Under the pieces are notes generated by a model. That model did not search any database and was not told the DNA's origin. It worked only from the letters and a program-made list of their open reading frames with translations. Below, one piece after another: positions 61,562 through 64,000 of a stretch of 64,000 nt of DNA; the stretch's first letter is position 1; every line of letters begins with the position of its first letter. Location: positions 4,094,482-4,158,481 of the forward strand of contig NZ_FSRA01000001.1 in assembly GCF_900129465.1 (NCBI RefSeq), written 5' to 3'. The stretch comes from Chitinophaga niabensis (GTDB lineage Bacteria > Bacteroidota > Bacteroidia > Chitinophagales > Chitinophagaceae). A program made the position numbers and the translations under genes.

Positions 61562-62209
61562 ATGAAAGTACTTGTCACAGCCGCTACACAGCCAGAGATC
61601 AAACCTTTGATGAGCTGGCTGGAGCAAGAAGTTACAATAAAAGGACAAATTGAGGTGGAGGTGATGGTCACAGGGATCGGGATGTTCAGTACGGCATATC
61701 ACCTCGGTAAGTATTTTGCGAAAAAACAGCCGGATCTGGCCATACAAGCGGGTATTGCCGGTAGTTTCCAACATAGCTGGCCTATCGGGGAAACCGTGGT
61801 CATAGCACAGGAAGTACTGGGAGACCTGGGGGTGGAAGATAACGATCAGTATAAGGACCTTTTTGATATTGGGTTATGGAACACTGATATGCCCCCCTTT
61901 ACACATAATTATTTACCCAATACATCTCCATTGGGGCAGCATCTGCGCAGAGCGAAGGGAGTTACCGTGAATTTGGTAAGCGGTTCCGCAGCCACCATTG
62001 CCCGGCTGGAAGAAAAGTACCGGCCTGATATTGAAAGTATGGAGGGCGCCGCCTTTCATTATTGCTGTTTGATGGAGAACATCCCTTTTTTACAACTCCG
62101 CACTATTTCCAATTATGTGGAAGTGCGGGACAAAAGCAAATGGAATATTCCGCTTGCAGTAACCAATCTGAATAATACACTCCTTGCGTTATTGCAGGAG
62201 ATAAAATAA
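61562..62209 (+). CDS. mqnB: Futalosine hydrolase
   Basis: A 215-residue nucleoside-phosphorylase-fold enzyme that cleaves futalosine to dehypoxanthinyl futalosine in the alternative menaquinone pathway. Motifs are KVLVTAATQPEIKPLMSWLE, GIAGSFQHSWPIGETVVIAQ and PDIESMEGAAFHYCCLMENI, the last with the catalytic Glu, and QLRTISNYVEVRDKSKW at the end. The ATG at 61562 is used; a near-match -7 element (TACCTTTA, 61550-61557) ends four bases ahead. It is followed by mqnD with eight bases between. Confidence 0.92.
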   Translation: MKVLVTAATQPEIKPLMSWLEQEVTIKGQIEVEVMVTGIGMFSTAYHLGKYFAKKQPDLAIQAGIAGSFQHSWPIGETVVIAQEVLGDLGVEDNDQYKDLFDIGLWNTDMPPFTHNYLPNTSPLGQHLRRAKGVTVNLVSGSAATIARLEEKYRPDIESMEGAAFHYCCLMENIPFLQLRTISNYVEVRDKSKWNIPLAVTNLNNTLLALLQEIK

Positions 62210-62217
62210 ATTGGATC

Positions 62218-63006
62218 ATGCGTCTGACATTAGGATTTTCACCCTGCCCGAACGATACCTTCATTTTCGATGCACTGGTGAATCAAAAAATAGGAACGGA
62301 AGGATTTAGTTTTGACACGAAGTTGGAGGATGTGGAAACCCTCAACCAATGGGCTTTACAAGGCAAGCTGGATATTACAAAGCTCAGCTTCGCGGCGGGG
62401 CTCAAAGTAGCTGATAGATACAAACTGCTGAACAGCGGCAGTGCTCTTGGCCGTGGTTGCGGACCATTGCTGATTGCCAGGAAAGATATTCCCCTTGCAG
62501 CAATAAAAGACCTTACCATTGCTATTCCCGGAGAGAACACAACGGCTAATCTTCTCTTCAGTATTGCGTTTCCTGGTGCCTCGCAAAAAAAGATCATGCT
62601 GTTCTCTGAAATAGAAAATGCTGTTTTAAACGGGGATGTTGATGCCGGCGTGATCATTCATGAAAACCGTTTTACTTACCAGTTGAAGGGTTTGGTAAAG
62701 CTGATAGACCTGGGAGAATTCTGGGAGGCTACAACAGGGCAGCCCATTCCACTGGGTGGTATTTTTATCCGTAAAGACATTCCGGAAGCTGTACAACAGA
62801 AGGTGGATGAATTGATCCATACCAGCCTTGAGCATGCTTTCGCCGGATATCCTGCATTATCTTCCTATGTAACGGATCATGCGCAGGAAATGGATGAACA
62901 GGTGATGCGGCAGCATATTGACCTTTACGTAAATCAATTCAGTCTTGATCTGGGGGAAGAAGGAAGGATTGCAGTGGAGAAGTTAAAAGAGATGGCGGGG
63001 AAGTGA
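62218..63006 (+). CDS. mqnD: 1,4-dihydroxy-6-naphthoate synthase
   Basis: A 262-residue enzyme with a periplasmic-binding-protein-like fold that converts cyclic dehypoxanthinyl futalosine to 1,4-dihydroxy-6-naphthoate. The diagnostic opening is LTLGFSPCPNDTFIFDALVN, with SGSALGRGCGPLLIARKDI, AIPGENTTANLLFSIAFP and DAGVIIHENRFTY. It forms a two-gene unit with mqnB. This shows menaquinone is made by the futalosine route here; mqnA and mqnC are outside the window. Confidence 0.94.
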   Translation: MRLTLGFSPCPNDTFIFDALVNQKIGTEGFSFDTKLEDVETLNQWALQGKLDITKLSFAAGLKVADRYKLLNSGSALGRGCGPLLIARKDIPLAAIKDLTIAIPGENTTANLLFSIAFPGASQKKIMLFSEIENAVLNGDVDAGVIIHENRFTYQLKGLVKLIDLGEFWEATTGQPIPLGGIFIRKDIPEAVQQKVDELIHTSLEHAFAGYPALSSYVTDHAQEMDEQVMRQHIDLYVNQFSLDLGEEGRIAVEKLKEMAGK

Positions 63007-63044
63007 GATGTTACTCCGCGGGGCATTTTCAGGTGCCGGCAAAT

Positions 63045-64000
63045 TCATTTCTTTAATGCCTTACCATATACTTCCAGTGCGCGTTTGCGTGCTACTTCAT
63101 GTTGTACTATGGGTAAAATATAAGTGAGATCATCTACTTCCGGCACCCATTTGCGAATGTACTGCAGGTCCTTATCAAATTTCTGTGTTTGTAAGGCAGG
63201 ATTGAACACACGAAAATAAGGAGCAGCATCGCAACCACTGCCGGCAGCCCATTGCCAGCCTCCGTTATTGGCAGCCAGATCGTAATCCAATAACTTCTTC
63301 GCAAAATATGCTTCCCCCCAACGCCAGTCTATCAGCAGATGTTTGGTCAGAAAACTGGCTACGATCATCCGCACCCGGTTATGCATATAACCTGTTGCAT
63401 TCAGTTCCCTCATTCCTGCATCTACAATTGGATAGCCGGTTTGCCCATCGCACCAGCGCTGAAATTCCTTTTCATTATTACGCCATGCAATTGCATCATA
63501 TTCTTTCCTGAAAGACTGATGCACCACCTGCGGAAAATGCCATAGGATCATCTGGTAAAAATCGCGCCAGATCAATTCATTCAGAAATACTTCATTCAGC
63601 TTACGTGCCCTCTGTGCTAAAGCCCTGATACTGATGGTACCAAAACGCAGGTGTACGCTCAACCTTGTAGTACCATCCACAGCGGGGAAATCCCTAGTTT
63701 GATCATAATGGCGGATGAGGGCATCCTCTCTATCAGTTCCAGGAAAACTGCTGTCTGTTATTTCAAACCCCATGTCTTTAAGAGCGGGAATAGGCAAGGG
63801 TTGTTGTCTGTAAAAATTATCCTTTGCCGGGTAAGGTTTGAGATAAAAATCATTCAGCTTTGCCTTCCACTTTTTGCTATAGGGTGTAAATACCGTATAT
63901 GGTTCCCCGTTATCTTTCAACACTTCATTCTTTTCAAAGATCACCTGGTCCTTGTATGTATGAAAGGGGATGTTCAGGGTCTTCAATTGCTTTTCTATAG
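63045..64000 (-). CDS. Deoxyribodipyrimidine photolyase/cryptochrome, 5' end cut by the window edge
   Basis: The reading frame stays open to the right edge, so the N-terminal ~100-odd residues (part of the Rossmann antenna domain) are missing; the TTG at 63986 is not a true start. The visible 313+ residues hold the FAD-binding domain: TRLSVHLRFGTISIRAL, ELIWRDFYQMILWHFP, GYPIVDAGMRELNATGYMHN followed by RVRMIVASFLTKHLLIDWRW, and LDYDLAANNGGWQWAAGSGC followed by DAAPYFRVFNP. These match class I CPD photolyases. It repairs UV lesions using light. The C-terminus is complete. Confidence 0.93.
   Translation of the reverse strand, partial: IEKQLKTLNIPFHTYKDQVIFEKNEVLKDNGEPYTVFTPYSKKWKAKLNDFYLKPYPAKDNFYRQQPLPIPALKDMGFEITDSSFPGTDREDALIRHYDQTRDFPAVDGTTRLSVHLRFGTISIRALAQRARKLNEVFLNELIWRDFYQMILWHFPQVVHQSFRKEYDAIAWRNNEKEFQRWCDGQTGYPIVDAGMRELNATGYMHNRVRMIVASFLTKHLLIDWRWGEAYFAKKLLDYDLAANNGGWQWAAGSGCDAAPYFRVFNPALQTQKFDKDLQYIRKWVPEVDDLTYILPIVQHEVARKRALEVYGKALKK

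Noticed and set aside
63045..63986. Complete 313-residue photolyase starting at TTG 63986
   Set aside because: The frame continues to the window edge and the protein lacks ~100 N-terminal residues of a full photolyase, so it is truncated by the window, not by mutation.

Overview
The window looks like chromosome of a Bacteroidota bacterium, most likely a Chitinophagaceae member close to Chitinophaga. The evidence is a TAnnTTTG-type -7 promoter element in front of many genes, a SprA-type type IX secretion (T9SS) translocon next to ruvA, two surface proteins with the gliding-motility/type-B C-terminal signal, a PorE-like OmpA protein, the futalosine menaquinone pathway and ATP-dependent PEP carboxykinase. 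No rRNA, tRNA, insertion sequence, prophage integrase or CRISPR array was seen. Genus assignment is inference.

Region 1 (1-16033, all minus strand) is one long operon for an extracellular contractile injection system (eCIS, Afp/PVC/MAC-like, also called T6SSiii). In transcription order it encodes an Afp16/DUF4255 terminator-cap protein, an unrecognised 389-aa protein, the sheath, two tube proteins, a 56-aa DUF5908 protein, an Afp7-like LysM protein, the Afp8/VgrG spike, a PAAR tip, gp25, two large baseplate-J proteins (Afp11 and Afp12) and a giant protein cut by the left edge. The AAA+ ATPase, tape measure, fibres and effectors are not in the window and may lie to the left.

Region 2 (16229-30746) is mostly housekeeping: rsmI, purS, pssA and an Xaa-Pro aminopeptidase on minus; pckA (with a textbook promoter), folD and queE on plus; a PorE-like protein, a DinB-like protein, an e(P4) phosphatase lipoprotein, dprA and guaB. 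A five-unit 11-bp tandem repeat lies after queE. It ends with a diheme peroxidase lipoprotein whose N-terminal half looks imelysin-like, preceded in the same direction by a PhoX-like lipoprotein (30806-32269).

Region 3 (32396-46335) holds lnt, an alpha/beta hydrolase, two tandem T9SS type-B cargo proteins with PKD-like repeats, an SDR oxidoreductase, a 0.4-kb orphan stretch, a DinB protein and a GH26 mannanase. A minus-strand set follows: a small cysteine-motif protein, a TonB-dependent receptor and a four-Asp-box lipoprotein with a CQCC cluster. This set is best read as a candidate metal-acquisition system rather than a sialidase locus.

Region 4 (46407-64000) holds sprA and ruvA, fabH, a small CPFCG protein, a NrtR-like regulator with a ruined Nudix box, a DinB protein, a Cys/Met-metabolism PLP enzyme coupled to a GNAT acetyltransferase, a small lipoprotein, fabD, folE-queD, mqnB-mqnD and a photolyase truncated by the right edge. 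Together with queE at 22.3 kb, folE and queD supply most of the 7-deazaguanine branch.
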